From Inonotus obliquus (lineage: Eukaryota; Basidiomycota; Agaricomycetes; Hymenochaetales; Hymenochaetaceae), in contig JAJHTX010000012.1 in NCBI GenBank assembly GCA_032164295.1, forward strand, positions 248,001-312,000: a stretch of 64,000 bases of DNA, in the 5' to 3' direction. The notes under the pieces were generated by a model that worked only from the letters and a program-made list of their open reading frames with translations, searched no databases and was not told where the DNA came from. A program made the translations under genes and the position numbers. Below, one piece after another: positions 24,253-37,181 of the stretch; position 1 is the first letter of the stretch, and each line of letters starts with the position of its first letter.

Positions 24253-24766
24253 TGCGAATCTTAGAGATGGTCGTGGTGTGGGTACATGACTTCCCCGCAG
24301 ACATAAGGACGAGAAACAGAAGTACTATGTGAAGCGACAATTCAATATATCAGACTGCAGAACTGCGGAACAGCTGCGCACTTCTACAAGTAGAACCCAA
24401 TAACGCTCATCATCATGCGCTCCCTTTTTAGCAACCGAAAGGAATCAAAGCCATTAATATTGGTAAACCCCTGGGATTATAGTGTTCTGATTTTTATCTC
24501 TGGAGTCTGGCCTGTTGTGCTTGAAGTCTGAGTGACAATGCAATTGAAAAACCGCGCCATACCAGCCCTGGTTCACGATCTTTGGTATATTAATAAAGAA
24601 AAATCGAGACATAACAGCAGACAAAAGAAACGAAGTGGAGGTTGCGCGTGAATATTCATCGGCCAGAAAGTCACCGGTCGTGGCTTTGTTTATGGATACA
24701 TATGATTCTCCGAGCCAGATAACACGCACCTACTCGGAGTAGGCGTCGAGGATCAGCTCGACGACC
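24253..24766. promoter_or_regulatory. Divergent promoter region, 24252 gene / alpha-beta hydrolase
   Basis: About 510 bp between divergent start codons. A minus-strand frame at 24454-24729 lies inside it without domain support. No definite elements were seen. Confidence 0.35.
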
Positions 24767-26800
24767 ATGCCATCGACGCGTAACGTTTACCTCCCTCCCT
24801 CCTCACGCACGCATTTCGACTCGATCAATCCGCGCCAACTCTATCCTCTTCGTGAACCACCAGAGCATCTTCTCCTCTACCCACCCATCCTTCCCATAGA
24901 AGCACAAGCCAGAATCAAAGGAGAGGATGAAACGCACACGAGCTCAATTTCGGACGACTATGCACCGTCAATGCACATCATACCCGCCTCATACCCGCGA
25001 ATAACACCCTTCGTTACTTCACATCCTTTTGTCCAAGCGGATATCGACGCTATACACTCCGATACCGGTGGTAGTACGTTGAGCAAGGATGAAAGAAAGA
25101 AGAAAGCGAAGAGTATCGCGCAGGCGATACTTGAATTGAAAGCACGACAGATAAAGAATAAGGAGTTTTTGCCAGATGAGCGGGAGGATAGGCTCTTGTG
25201 GAATTGTGTTACGCGATATTATCGCCGCAATAGAGAGCTTGGGGTAGGGAAGGGAAGGAAAAGCATCACACTTTTACTTTTACATGCCAATGGGCTTCAC
25301 AAGGAAGTGAGTACTAGTGCTCCTCGTCTGCATGTTCAAACCAGGTTTGACGAATCGAAATAGACTTGGGAACCATTTATGCGTCACCTCATTTCATCTA
25401 TAGAATCCCCCAATAACAGTTCGGTATCCGTAGACGAGATATGGGCTCTGGAAGCAACACAACACGGCGATGCAGCACTCATTAATCAAGACAAGCTTGG
25501 TGTAATCTGTGCGTCGACCTTCCTATCTTTTAATCCTGCTCTAAGCAAGTAGCTTACCACTTTCACCCATTTATCTACCCAGACGATTGGCAAGACTATT
25601 CACGCGACATAATCAATTTTCTCACTCGTTATCTCCCTATACGCGAACAAGCCTTCTCGGACTTACCAGTACACCTTCATCGCGTACCGTACGAAATCGA
25701 GAACACACGTTCACAGAATGGATTCACCGGTTCAGATGAGCGCGCATTAGTAGCGATTGGACATTCTTTAGGTGGTGCCACGGTGTGCGCGTCTTACGTC
25801 TACTGCCGACGATTCCAAAGTTCCATGTGGATGGATAACTGACTTCACCTTATTTGTGATTGCAGCACTCTCGCAGCTATTACCCGCCCACGTTTATTTT
25901 CCTCTCTTATCCTCGCTGACCCAGTCATAACCCCTCCATACATTGATCGCACCCCTAACATTGACGGACTTGTGCTGGGAGCAGTCCAGAGGCGGCATAC
26001 ATGGTCAAGCAGGTTAGGTTCTTCTCCATCTTAAATGAGATCTTAAATGAGTTTACCGTCTCTGTGTCCGATACGATCTTTGCGTGGTTTACCGAATATA
26101 GGGAGGAAGCACGTAAACAATTCGTGTCTTCTCCTTTCTTCGCAGCATGGGACCCAGAGGTATTGGATGCTTACGTCCAGTATGGCCTCACCGAGATGCC
26201 GTCGGGAGGTGTCAAGTTGAAGATGCTAGGTATCCAGGTCCGTGCGTTCAGTCCTCGATATTTCACGTGGATCATAACGATTTTTATGGGGCTGATTTTT
26301 TTTTTGTTTACGCTGCAGGAAGGAGTCGTGTTCGCGGAAACTCGTTCAGCATATGAGATATTCGAGCTCCTGAAAGACCTCGATCCGAGAGTTCATCTAC
26401 ATTGGATCATGGCAGGGAAGGGGTCTTGGATGTACGCCTTCCTCCTTTCTCTTCTACTCCGACTTGTATGTGAATACGAAAGCTGATGGTGTTCCTAATA
26501 GAACAGGAAGTGAAGAAGCAACACGAGACGTCGTATGGCGCCGCCCAGTGAACTCCTCAAATACTCAGCTCCCTTCAGAACATCTCGTAAGTATTCCATG
26601 TTTGCCTCTGCGCATGGAGGCTTTCTTATTGTCCATACCTTAGATTGTGCAACAAGCTCCTAAGGAACTTGGTCAGTACCCAATTCCGACTTGCTCCTGG
26701 GAAGTCACCTATATCTGACGTTATTTGCTTTGTAGCTCGTGAGGTCCAAGCATATCTAGAACGACTCTTTTCAAGCACCGGGATTAAATCAAGGCTATGA
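24767..26800 (+). CDS. Peroxisomal alpha/beta hydrolase, Lpx1/AKT2-like
   Basis: A multi-exon gene starting MPSTRNVYLPPSSRTHFD. The first exon ends SITLLLLHANGLHKE and splices to TWEPFMRHLISSIES, the oxyanion-hole strand typical of the fungal Lpx1 and AKT2/TOXG-like hydrolases. Later exons read YDWQDYSRDIINFLTRYLP and then VAIGHSLGGAT (about 25745-25780), where the Ser of GHSLGG is the nucleophile. TLAAITRPRLFSSLILADP follows. Near the end HLHWIMAGKGSW may hold the catalytic His region. The protein closes with FSSTGIKSRL at 26798-26800. SRL is a canonical PTS1 peroxisomal signal, as in yeast Lpx1 lipase and AKT2-like enzymes. The substrate is unknown; lipid or acyl-ester hydrolysis in peroxisomes is inferred. 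Confidence 0.8.
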
Positions 26801-27459
26801 AATACGTGTTGTGCTATGCGTAGATTTCTCTCTGCATGGTTGTCCCAAGACAGTTACAGTAAGGGTTGTACACCCATGATCCCAGCTGGTATCATACCTT
26901 CACAGAGCACCGTGTAACCATCGAAGTCGCCACCGTTATGTCCTCGCTGCCCAAAGAGTATATAGCCTAACACCTATGTAGTTAGTCCTGGCTACCGCTA
27001 ATTCGTGTGATAGATTATTTAAAAGAGCATTGTTAAAGAACATTAATGAAATTACATTGATCTATATGTAATCGTGGGAAAATGTGAGTCACCAATGCGA
27101 TAATTTCATTCCTCAAACCTAGTTTCATGCACGCATATACTTTGGTGAGTCGTATAGATTCACAGTGCAGACGTTCATCGATAAATTCGTTACTTATTGA
27201 ATCCTTTGAATAGGTTGCCACGTCGTCAATTCTACTAGATTTCTCCGCTAGCCGTACAGCACGATTCACACTTTCTATATCAACCCTAGACAACCATCTA
27301 CAACTTTGACGTGTCTCTCTCCCCTTCCTCCCGACCGTCTGTAATCTTAAGATTGGTGTACCTCGTATAAAGGTCCCCAGCCATCGCTTTCCGGCTCTTG
27401 ATTTCTGGCTTCTGGATCCCAATACGAGTTTGTGTTTGTAACGAAGATCAAAAGGCACG
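26801..27459. other. Intergenic, no supported gene
   Basis: About 660 bp between the hydrolase stop and the SerRS start. It should contain the hydrolase terminator and the SES1 promoter. A minus-strand frame at 27033-27485 lacks an identifiable product. Confidence 0.35.
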
Positions 27460-29433
27460 ATGACACTCGACGTTCTCCATTTCATTGATTCGAAAGGTGG
27501 AAATGCCGAAGAGATCCGCGAGTCGCAAAGGAAACGAGGGTTGTCAGTTGAGATTGTCGACGAAGTGATTGAGATGTATACTGAATGGGTGAAACGTAAG
27601 TGGTGCAGATTGCACTTTCAGGAGAATTTCGGATTCTAACATGTTGCTCTCGATATGGCCCCGCCTTTGTCGTGGCGGTAATGGAATATCTTGATATCCG
27701 GCGGGTATGTACGGTCTGATGATGCGTGTGTGCTGGTATGGCGTGGATGGTTTTTGGTGGTGATAGTGTCTTTCGAAGTCAATCAGACGAGCAAGGAGAT
27801 CAACGCGGTGCAGAAGAATATCGCCGCGAAGAAAAAGGTTCGTCTCCTACATCTATCTCTTTCCATGCCCGAATCTTAGCGGTGAGAATCCAATCGTACT
27901 GACCCACATCATGCTTTACGCATTCACTCCCACCATTCACTACGATGTCTATGAACTATGCTAGGCAAAAGAAAGCGCTGATGACCTCGTGGCTCAAAAG
28001 AAAGAACTCGACTTGCTGAAGGAGAAGAAACTGAAAGAGGCAAAAGAGCATGAAACGGCGATGCGTGCCAAGGCGTCCACGGTTGGGAATATCGTAGGAA
28101 AGGATGTTCCTGTTAGTTTGACTGAGGTCAGTTTATCAGATCACTACGACTCATTCTGAAATACTCTTCTGATTGAGTAAGCTCGCGTTTGCCTAGGACG
28201 ATAACGCGACACTTCGGACGTGGCATCCGGAAGGGCCAAATGAGCAAGTGAAGCAAAGGACAGATATCATGCCTCATCATGAGGTCCTCCTACGGCTAGA
28301 TGCAATGGATTTGGAGCGAGGTGCGTAGCCGAAAATCCCGAGCCTTACACGTCCTGGTAAATGACACTACATATGCTTCTCCCCTCATCAGGCTCAAAGA
28401 TAGCAGGCCACCGTGGATTCTTCCTCACGAACGACGGCGTCGACCTTAATCAAGCCCTCATCTCCTATGGACTAGACTTCCTTCGTAGCAAGAAGGGGTA
28501 CAAGAAAATCCAGCCGCCCTTCTTCATGAACAAGGACCAAATGGCTAAAACTGCTCAACTGGATCAATTCGATGAAGAACTATACAAGGTCACTGCCTCG
28601 GAAGATGATAAATACCTTATAGCGACGTCAGAACAACCAATATCCGCAATGTACTCTGACGAGTGGTTCGAAGACCCAAAGAACCAATTACCCATCCGAT
28701 ACGCCGGTTACTCAACCTGTTTTCGAAAAGAAGCAGGAGCAGCAGGTCGGGACATGTGGGGAATCTTTCGTGTTCATCAATTCGAGAAGGTCGAACAATT
28801 CTGTATTACTGAACCTGAGAAGAGTTGGGAGATGTTGGAGAGTATGGTCGAAACTTCGGAAGAGTTTTATCAAAGCCTTGGGTTACCGTATAGAGTTGTT
28901 GCGATTGTTTCTGGTGCTCTGAATTTAGCGGCGGCGAAGAAGTATGATTTGGAGGCTTGGTTTCCATTCCAAGGGGCGTATAAAGAATTGGTTTCTTGTT
29001 CGAATTGTACAGATTATCGTAAGTCACAGTCCTCTTTTATCCTCTTCGAGAGAGTAATCGATGACGGTAAACACTCTTTCAACAGAGAGCAGACGTCTCG
29101 AAGTCCGATGCGGTCTCAAAAAGCAAGACCAAACACGTAAAATCTACGTTCACATGTTAAACGGGACATTGTGCGCTACCGAACGAGCATTATGTTGTCT
29201 TGCAGAGAATTATCAGACTCCAAATGTACGTCTCTATCACTTACATCCACCTTTCTCTCCTTCCCAAATACCATATCCTACACCCCATAACCAAACACTA
29301 ACCTACTTTTCCTACGTCTCCATGAATACAGGGCCTGCAAATCCCGGAAGTCCTCCGTCCGTACATGGGTGGACGTGATTTCCTACCCTGGGTTAAAGAA
29401 TTACCGAAGGGACTGCAAAGGAAGAAACTATAG
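27460..29433 (+). CDS. SES1: Cytosolic seryl-tRNA synthetase
   Basis: Class II aminoacyl-tRNA synthetase charging tRNA-Ser. Start [15 protein letters not shown] at 27460, with EMYTEWVK spliced over a 172-bp intron to [17 protein letters not shown]. The antiparallel coiled-coil arm follows ([17 protein letters not shown]). The catalytic core shows [20 protein letters not shown], the TSEQP segment, motif 2 [21 protein letters not shown] (about 28720-28790, split here as two recognisable halves), [19 protein letters not shown], and motif 3 [19 protein letters not shown] across 29165-29220. The last exon ([17 protein letters not shown]) ends KGLQRKKL, basic as in eukaryotic SerRS. No mitochondrial leader is visible. 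The gene appears intact and about 460 residues long. Confidence 0.93.
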
Positions 29434-30352
29434 AACATCATATTACGCATTTCCACCGAAACAAACCTTCCCACCATTGAACCAGTACTCCATTAGTGAC
29501 AATTGGTTCAGCGGTTGACGATCAACGAGTTGTACGGTTGTGATTGTAATTGTAATTGAATCGCTCCTGTCATGTATCTTGCTTTTGCCGCTGCCCCTGC
29601 GAAGTAGAGAGTAGAATGTATTTCTTTCCTCATCATCCCGTCGTCTGTATCCAATCATGGGGAGATTGAAAGTAGTCCAAGAGGTGGAATCAACTCAGAG
29701 TACCCGACTATCATTTCGATCATTCACGAGACAAGCCGAATTTGCTTCCAGCGTGGCGATAACATACATATCCGCCTCACGTGTTGGCGACATAGACTCA
29801 TCTGAATCAGATCAAGATGAGAAATACTGATTGATAACAATACATCAACAAAAGAAATTGATTGCTTGAGCACACACAGGAAATGAAAGAAACCGAGAGC
29901 CTTTATGCAAATGCAGACTTGCAGATCGACGACAGGATAAGAAAAAATGACAACCAAAGAACAAAAAAGGCAACAGTTGAGTGAAGAGACGAAGAAAAGA
30001 AAGCGACAACAGGGAAGAGAGGTGGAAGAGAAGTGACAGAAGAGCAAGATGAGTGAGGAAGAAAAGTACGAATTGAACAGGGAAAAATATCGTAAATGTA
30101 GAAGTCGAAGGAAGTGAAGGGAATAAAGAGAAAAAAGTCGTGAACCAAAGAGCTACTGGAAATAAAATACGAGTGAGGTGCACATCTGCGTGAGCGTATA
30201 AAAATATCCATCCAGGAGTGCAGACCAGAGACTTGAGGCGAGATGAAGGAGAGGGGCGTGAAGCGGAAGAGGGGCAAGGATACGAGAGTGAGAAAATTCG
30301 AAAGCAAGTTCGCGCTTAAAGGAGACGAAGAGAGGCAGCGAGTGAGATAGGA
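29434..30352. other. Convergent intergenic region, purine-rich
   Basis: About 0.9 kb between the convergent ends of SES1 and SET1. From about 29960 to 30340 the plus strand is strongly purine-rich (GA/GAA runs), so the minus strand shows long Ser/Phe/Leu-rich frames. I read those as composition artefacts. It probably holds both 3' UTRs. Confidence 0.4.
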
Positions 30353-33300
30353 TCAATTGAGGAAACCACGACACTTGGCCGAACCACAAAGACACGGAAT
30401 CTTGTCTTGTTCAATAGGGAAGTGGTAATCTATACATGCAATCCGGATTTCGAGATTAGTTCATGAGGATATCATTATCGAGAAATTATGAGCACTGACC
30501 GTAAGTGATCTCATCCCCCAGTTCGATATCCTGCTTCGCATAGATGACGATCTTCTTCTCCCCATTGATAGTAATGATCTTAGCGGTACAGTTAGGGTCA
30601 CACGAATGATTGATAAGTCGCCTATCATGAGAACACCGGTCAGCATCGTCCAAAATAGTATCAATCCAAGAACAGATAGACCCACCCAAGGTTGCCCTTC
30701 TTCGTGGCATCCACCACAAGATCCTCATCAATCCTGAACAAATAGCTACTCCCGATCCCCTGCCTCTCATACGCCTTCTCCCTCTTATCCGCAACAGCAG
30801 CCCTGATGACCTCTCCGACATATTCAATGACCATCTCCCCACGACTAATCCTCTCCATCGCGTACAGGCCCCAGTCATGAATCGGCGAACGTGCGAACCG
30901 CAAATGTTTCTTACGTGTCTGGAGTTGATTGAACTTCATCACCTCAGTAGCAGCATTCTCGCCCTTTGACAACGCCACAGCGAGTTGAAGCTGGTTCATC
31001 TCTTCCAATCCTTGCGCTCTCCTTCGAGCATTAGCGCGATTCGAACGAGAAGATACGATGGGCTCCTGAGGAGTGACGGATTCCTTCTCCGCAGGTACGC
31101 CATTCCCGGCCCCGCGAAGTGCATACTGCGCAACATAGGCCGACTTCTCCGCATGGGAGATCTTGTAATAACCCTCCGACCTCGCAGATCCCGTGACGTG
31201 CTTACGAAACGGCGGGGGTGCAGTCGGATCTGAGGGTGCTGTAGTCTCTTCTTGGACACTGAAGTTGGGACTATCAACGTCCAAAGAAAGCGCAAGCTTT
31301 GCAAGATACAAGTCTTCATCGTCCTCGACAAGTTCAAAAAGAACGGATTCTGGTAGAGGAGGATGACGCTTCGGAGAAGGCTGCCGCTTTCCAGGCACTT
31401 CAGACCATAGCGGCTCCGGGGTTGGTGCAGATGCCACCCAGGCAGGTGCTGGCGAAGGCGAAACACGCACTTCGGCAATAGAAGGCGCTTCGACCTCCAT
31501 TTGCGGTGGAATAACCAGAGTCTCTAGTACCGTACGATCACGACCAGCCTTTGCCTTCTTCGAACGCTTACCAGTCGGCTTCTTCTCCTTCTCCATTTTC
31601 TCTGCTCTCTCCGCTTTCTCGGTAGCCTTCTTCGTTGTCTTCCTGCTGCTCTTAACCTGCGCTGGAGCAGGCGCGTGGTTCAGCCCGATGGGAGGAATGA
31701 CAGAGGTAGAAATATCGACGTCCACCAACTGGTCCTTAAGGACATGATTATCTACAGTCTTGGTGACCTTGGAACGTTTGGAGGGCGGCTCTTCAACAGG
31801 GGTAGTGGAGAGTGACCTCTTGCGCTGTACAGGAGAAGTATTAGGATCGGGCTCAGTAATCTCGGCATCGAGAGGTAGTGCAGCCTCTGCTTCGGGTAAG
31901 ATATCCTCGACAACCGCGGAAAAGGAAACAGATGCAGGAGCAGGGGCGACAGACGAGGCGGGGATGACCTCTGATCCCATCCTAACATCGAGCTCATCCT
32001 CGGACTCCACGTCCCTCTCACTCTCGACCTCGCGCACAACGCGAATCTCAGTCTTCTTCCTCCGTTTCCGGGGTCGTTCTTCCTCCTCGGGTTTCGCTCG
32101 AGTCGAATCATCTTCATCATCGTTCCCATCATCGATCCCCAGCTCGGTTTCATACTCCTCACGATCTCGGCTGCGTTCGCGATCATCGGCTAATGGCGCA
32201 GCAACAAGCGAATCCTCTTCATCTGGTCTCGTAACCACCGGTCCAGCATCCTCTGCCTCGTGTTCATCCTCATGGTCCCGTTCTTTATCCTGGTTGTGCT
32301 CAGAAACGGCCTTCTGTTTTCGCTTCTTGAATGACAGGCCCTTAAAGCGCTGTCTCTCTCGGTCGCGATCGCGATCGAAGTCAATAGCGTCGTCCTTATC
32401 AACTCGGGCTTCCTCTGCATGCCCCGAACGGACCTCACCACTGGCACCCTCCTTATCTCTCCTCCTTTCCGTGACCATCTTGCGAATTTGCGCGCTCACG
32501 ATTCTTTCCATTACGTCCTTCTCCAACAACACACGCAATTCCGCCAAGACGATCTTACCCGCCTCTTCAACCATCTCCTGCGGCTTCCACACACGCTGCT
32601 CATTTACAAGCCTCTTCTCGAGGTTTATTGATGATAAGGAAGAAGTCTTGACATCGCTGGGCCTTGCTGCAGGTTGCATGGAGACTGTCACGCTACGGTT
32701 TGCCAACGTATGAGTCCCGATGGCGAGCACACGCGCTGCTCGACTAGCTGCATCTGGTTTACGAAATGTGACATACCAGCCAAGGTGGTCGTGCAGTACC
32801 TTCACAAAGGTGAAGATATCAGTAGGAGAATCAAAGACAAGAAACGAGCTGAAACGGCTCGAATCATGCAATAGAAGAAGGATTGACACACACCTCGTCA
32901 ACTGGAAACCCTTTGAAAAACTCTCTCACATCCTCCTCTCTCGCAGCACCTCCACTCAACTGCGCCTCATCAATTCTCGCGTAGTCATACCCATTCTTCA
33001 CAAGTGTCTGAACAACACTCCGATGCTTCGCGTCTCGCTCTGCTTGCGTCTCTTCATGCCTCTTCTTTGAGTCTGATCCTCTCTGAGCGGGAGAAGGCGA
33101 GCGAGAGCCACGTGGTGTACTCGTGGATGTATGTGTTGGGGTATGGGCATGCGAATGAGAATGCAAGTGTCCCGGTACGAGTCCCCTCCCTCGACCACGC
33201 ATAGAATGTAAACGCACAGGTGTGACGGGTCTCGAAGAATCAGTCTCATTCGTCGGCGTTTGCAATCCAACTCCGGCATGACGTGTATTGTTCAAAGGTG

Positions 33301-35686
33301 GTATGCTCTGTGGGACGATCGACCTGGCAGCATTCAATGCGCGGGCACGAACTAGCGAGAGTGGGGGTTGTCTTCGCATTGCGTTTTGATTCTGTAGACC
33401 TGAACCGCTGTGTCCTCCTGGTACTGATCCACCCGCAGGCATGCCGTAACGACTATTGGGATGTTGGAACCCAGGCCCACGAGTAAGATGGGAAGGACCA
33501 ACGCGAGGTGGGAGGTTAGGCGCAAGATGAGAGGGGGGGCGAACATGATTAGGATATGATTGAGACTGTGAACCGTGAGGGCGTTGACCGGGATGTTGAG
33601 GTAGTGGGTGGGCAAATGGTGCTCGGGGAGGTAAGGAGCCAGAAGGTTTTTGACCCAACGGTGTTTGACCATTCGGTGTAGACATTGTGCCACTTCCACT
33701 CACACCACTAGCAGTTACACCACCGTTCTTCTCCCTCCTTCTCTTCTCCTCATACAAACTCAGTACAAGTTTCAATAGCTTCCCCTCGCCATCAAAGACC
33801 ACCTTCACGCTATCCTTCTCCGCACCGGTAGCGCCCTTCGCAAAGCTTACAGTTGGGAGACCACCACCGATTGCTGCAAGCGTGAAGTTCTTCCCTTCCT
33901 CGCCAATAATGGCTTTCTTCGCCTCCTCATGGGCTGCAAACGTGATAGACGCGACGCCCATCTGCCCGCCTGTCACTCTGTCGAGCTCCCGCTCGAACGA
34001 GATAATAGACCCATACTTCTGAAAATGCTGCCGGATCTTTGCGGTTGGTGTTAGCTCGGAGAATCCGAAGACAAGGATGTTTGTTGGTGGTGGTGGTCCA
34101 GGAGTGTTGGAGTCATGCTATCATATCATCAAGCAAGAGTTGATAAAGGCGAGGCAATAACATGAAACATAACAACGCACCTCATACGAGGTCATATGCA
34201 TCTCGTTTTTAGCCTTCCCTACCTTATACCCAGCCTCCTTCCTAGGATCACTCGATCTCGCCTCCTTCTCACCTTTAACCGTCTCACCATCAAATCGTAC
34301 CAGTACTTTCCCCCCGTTCTTGATCCTATCCTCCCTACCAGCAGCTCGTACTGTATCCATAAGGCTCTTCATCTCCCCATACCTATCCTTATCACTAGAC
34401 GAGTCGAAAAGGAGACGGTAATCGCGATGACCTTCGGGAAGGTATGACGAACGTGGGGGTATAGGAGGAGGAGGATCCAATGAGTACAGTTTTTGCGACC
34501 GTTGGTGCCCATCAATATGTTTGTAAGTCACTGTAACACCTTCCGGTACGGGCGTTGGCGGACGCGGCGGGGAAGGAGAACGCCTTGATGTTCGGGTATG
34601 ATTAGGAGGCTCCCGATTCGACGGAGAGGGAGACCGAGGCTTTTTGTATGAAGCCAGGCGTCGGGGCAGCGCTGCAGTAAGCCGTGGATCCGGAGGTGGT
34701 AGAGGAGGAGGTGCAATCGACGGAGGTCTGGGTTCTAAGTGTTCCTCTCGCCCTCGTTCTGGAGCCTGATCCGGTTCATTTCTCGATGCCTTTGGCTCAA
34801 GAGGTGAATGTGGTAATGGTGGAGGCGCAAGCTTTGGCTCAAGAGGTGTGATAGGTGGTAGCTTGATACTGATAGGTGATCGGTCGCTTGGGACTTCGGC
34901 AGGTGGTGGAGGGGGAGGACTTCGAAGTGGCGGGGGACCTGATGGTGGAGGCGGCGTTGAAGGTGGTAATGGATAGTGATCACCATTTAGTAAATGAGGA
35001 GGGGTCGTAGAGGGAGGAGGCGGCGGTGGTGAAGATGATGGAGGTCGAGGACGCTCGGAGGGTGGAATATACGATGGCGGTTGACCTGGCGGAGGTGGTG
35101 GTGGTGGTGGTGGTGGTGGCTGTTTAGGAGGAGGCGGATTCGATGAACTTGTGCTTGCATTTGGAAGAGAGAATGATATCGGAGGCCGTGTAGGCACAGT
35201 CGGACTCCCGCTCATAGATCCGCTCGTACTCGTTCCTAACCCAGAACCATTAACACTAATCGTTACCTTGTTCAGCGCACTCGGTCCAGTCGGAGGCGGA
35301 CGTCCGTTCGGCCACTGGGAAGCAAGCGTCGCAGGTAGTGTAGGAGTAGACAACGGAGGTGTAGCTGCAAGTCCCTTCCCTTTAGGTCCCGAAGGTGGCA
35401 CCCGACCTACAGCAAACCCATTCACATATCCCTTTGCTGACGGCCCTGAAGGCGGCGGCCCACGTACACCCGAGATACCATTGACCAAGCTACGCGGCCC
35501 TGTCGGAGGAGGCGCGCCCGTACCAGCTGAGGTTGAGGATGAAGGAAGCCTGCTGCTCGATGCTGCGGGTTGGTAAGGGGGATGATGAGGGTGATGCTGA
35601 TGTGACGGCCCTGGTGCTCCTGGCCCTCCAAATCCTCCTGGAACGCGCAATGCTCGCGGTCCTTTCGGTGGCTCCTTCCCGGACAT
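30353..35686 (-). CDS. SET1: SET1 histone H3-K4 methyltransferase (COMPASS)
   Basis: A protein of roughly 1,600 residues in about five large exons. Exon 1 ([19 protein letters not shown]) is disordered and very Pro-rich, with an 11-Pro run near residue 195. Next is an RRM-like fold ([32 protein letters not shown]) and a SET-associated region ([18 protein letters not shown]) with an acidic, Lys-rich linker. The n-SET part ([17 protein letters not shown]) precedes the SET domain: [41 protein letters not shown] and EITYDYHF. It ends in the post-SET motif [13 protein letters not shown] with three Cys. All catalytic elements are present. It acts in the nucleus as the COMPASS catalytic subunit, methylating H3K4. 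Long plus-strand frames inside it are shadows. Confidence 0.93.
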
Positions 35687-37181
35687 CTAAAGTAGCGTTG
35701 AAAAATAGCTTGAAGAATAGCCGGTGTTATTTAAGGTTTTTATGTTGTATGTGATGCGTGAGCTCTGGTCGCCACGGCCCGTGCCTTTTCTTCGGAAAGC
35801 TCTACAGTAGCTTCACGCCTTGAGCCCTCAAGCCTTTGTGCTACGTTGCGCACGATGATTGACTATATTCGGACTTGAAGCACGTTAGAACAAAAGTGAT
35901 TGAAGAAGGGATATTTTGTGAAACTTCGCCGTCGTCGTTTACAACCACGACGTGACACTGGTACGTTATGCGAGAGACACTCACCCGTATCACAAACAAC
36001 TCCAGGATAGCCTTTGGTACACTTTACTGGACCAAAGCGAGAAGAGCTATGGCTGGATAGATAAAGAGTTGATGGAAAATTTGTCGTCGCGTTGTTGGTC
36101 GTCGTGGGTGGGCGTTGGTCAAGGCGTGACACGAACAAGGAGGACAATGAAACCACAACTTTGCGACCAGCTATCTTTTCGTAGTCCCAGTACCTCTTCT
36201 TCGTCAACACGGGGGTAATAACGAATGCAATGAAAAAGAGTAGGAGAGGATGGGATGTAGCCTTCTCGTCGTCGATGGGACGTGCAGTTGGACGTGACAC
36301 GCGGCACGGTTTTCGTCGCACAGACACGATTGCTCAACAGACAACAACAAAAGACAATTTTCTTCAGCCGTTATCCTCGTAGACGCACGACGAGCAAGGG
36401 GAGTAAGGCGAAGGAGGAAGGAAGATGATGATGGTTAAAGAGAGGATGGGCGCCTGAGGATGAGAGAAAAGAAAGGGCGTGCCACTCCGTCTCACTCAAT
36501 GTCCAGCAAACGACGACAAACAACATTCATTTCTGTCCTCCAACTCGTCGTTCTCCTTCTTGCTCTCTCACTCACCGCAGAACATTGGTATTTTATTCTC
36601 AGCGAAATACATACAACCTTATTTCTTCCTATTATCCTCTGTTACTCCTTCCCTTCTCTTTCTACCCCTATCTTCCCTCACTTCTTCTTCTCAAAAGTAA
36701 CATCTCCCACGGATGGTCAGTACTATCCATACATATGACCGGTGAACCTAAAGAAAGTCAGATGTGATGAATGTTACAATACTACGGTAATATCAACAGA
36801 AGAACCACAGAAAACTTACCTCACGGACACCATGCGTTCAGGAGGCAGTACTGGTACTTCTCTCTGATCGGATACCTTTGCGTTGCAGTGCACTGGCACG
36901 GTATTGCTTTGAGAGAAACCCGCCTTGTTCAACGCGTAAGTAAGTAAAAGGAATATATGGTGGAGAGTAGTGACTCAATCGGAAGTGACACTTGGGTCAC
37001 ATCTCTAGAACGTAATCAGCGACACAATATCACGTAATACCAGTCACGTGGTCTGACCGCGTCCACGACACGTACACGGGCGGAACTTGGATTTACCATC
37101 AGTGGCAGTGTTTGGTTCTACGGCACTTGCTCGTGCTCGCTTCTCTTCTTCCTCTTGGACTTCTACCACCACCATCTAGAA
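35687..37181. other. Intergenic, possible small membrane ORF
   Basis: About 1.5 kb between the divergent starts of SET1 and ALDH7. One minus-strand frame (35863-36327) starts MSVRRKPCRVSRPTARPID and contains a plausible membrane helix, LLLFFIAFVITPVL, followed by KKRYWDYEKIAG. This could be an exon of a small one-helix protein, but I found no convincing continuation. From 36480 to 36720 the plus strand is pyrimidine-rich and its frames look like composition artefacts. Confidence 0.3.

Noticed and set aside
29724..30395. Minus-strand hydrophobic frames 3' of SET1
   Set aside because: Same cause: purine-rich plus strand between convergent genes. Several overlapping frames are open at once.
31760..32713. 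317-residue plus-strand Ser-rich frame
   Set aside because: It lies antisense to the SET1 linker, whose Glu/Arg/Lys codons read as Ser on the other strand.
35151..35576. Plus-strand Gly/Pro frame
   Set aside because: Antisense shadow of the Pro-rich first exon of SET1.
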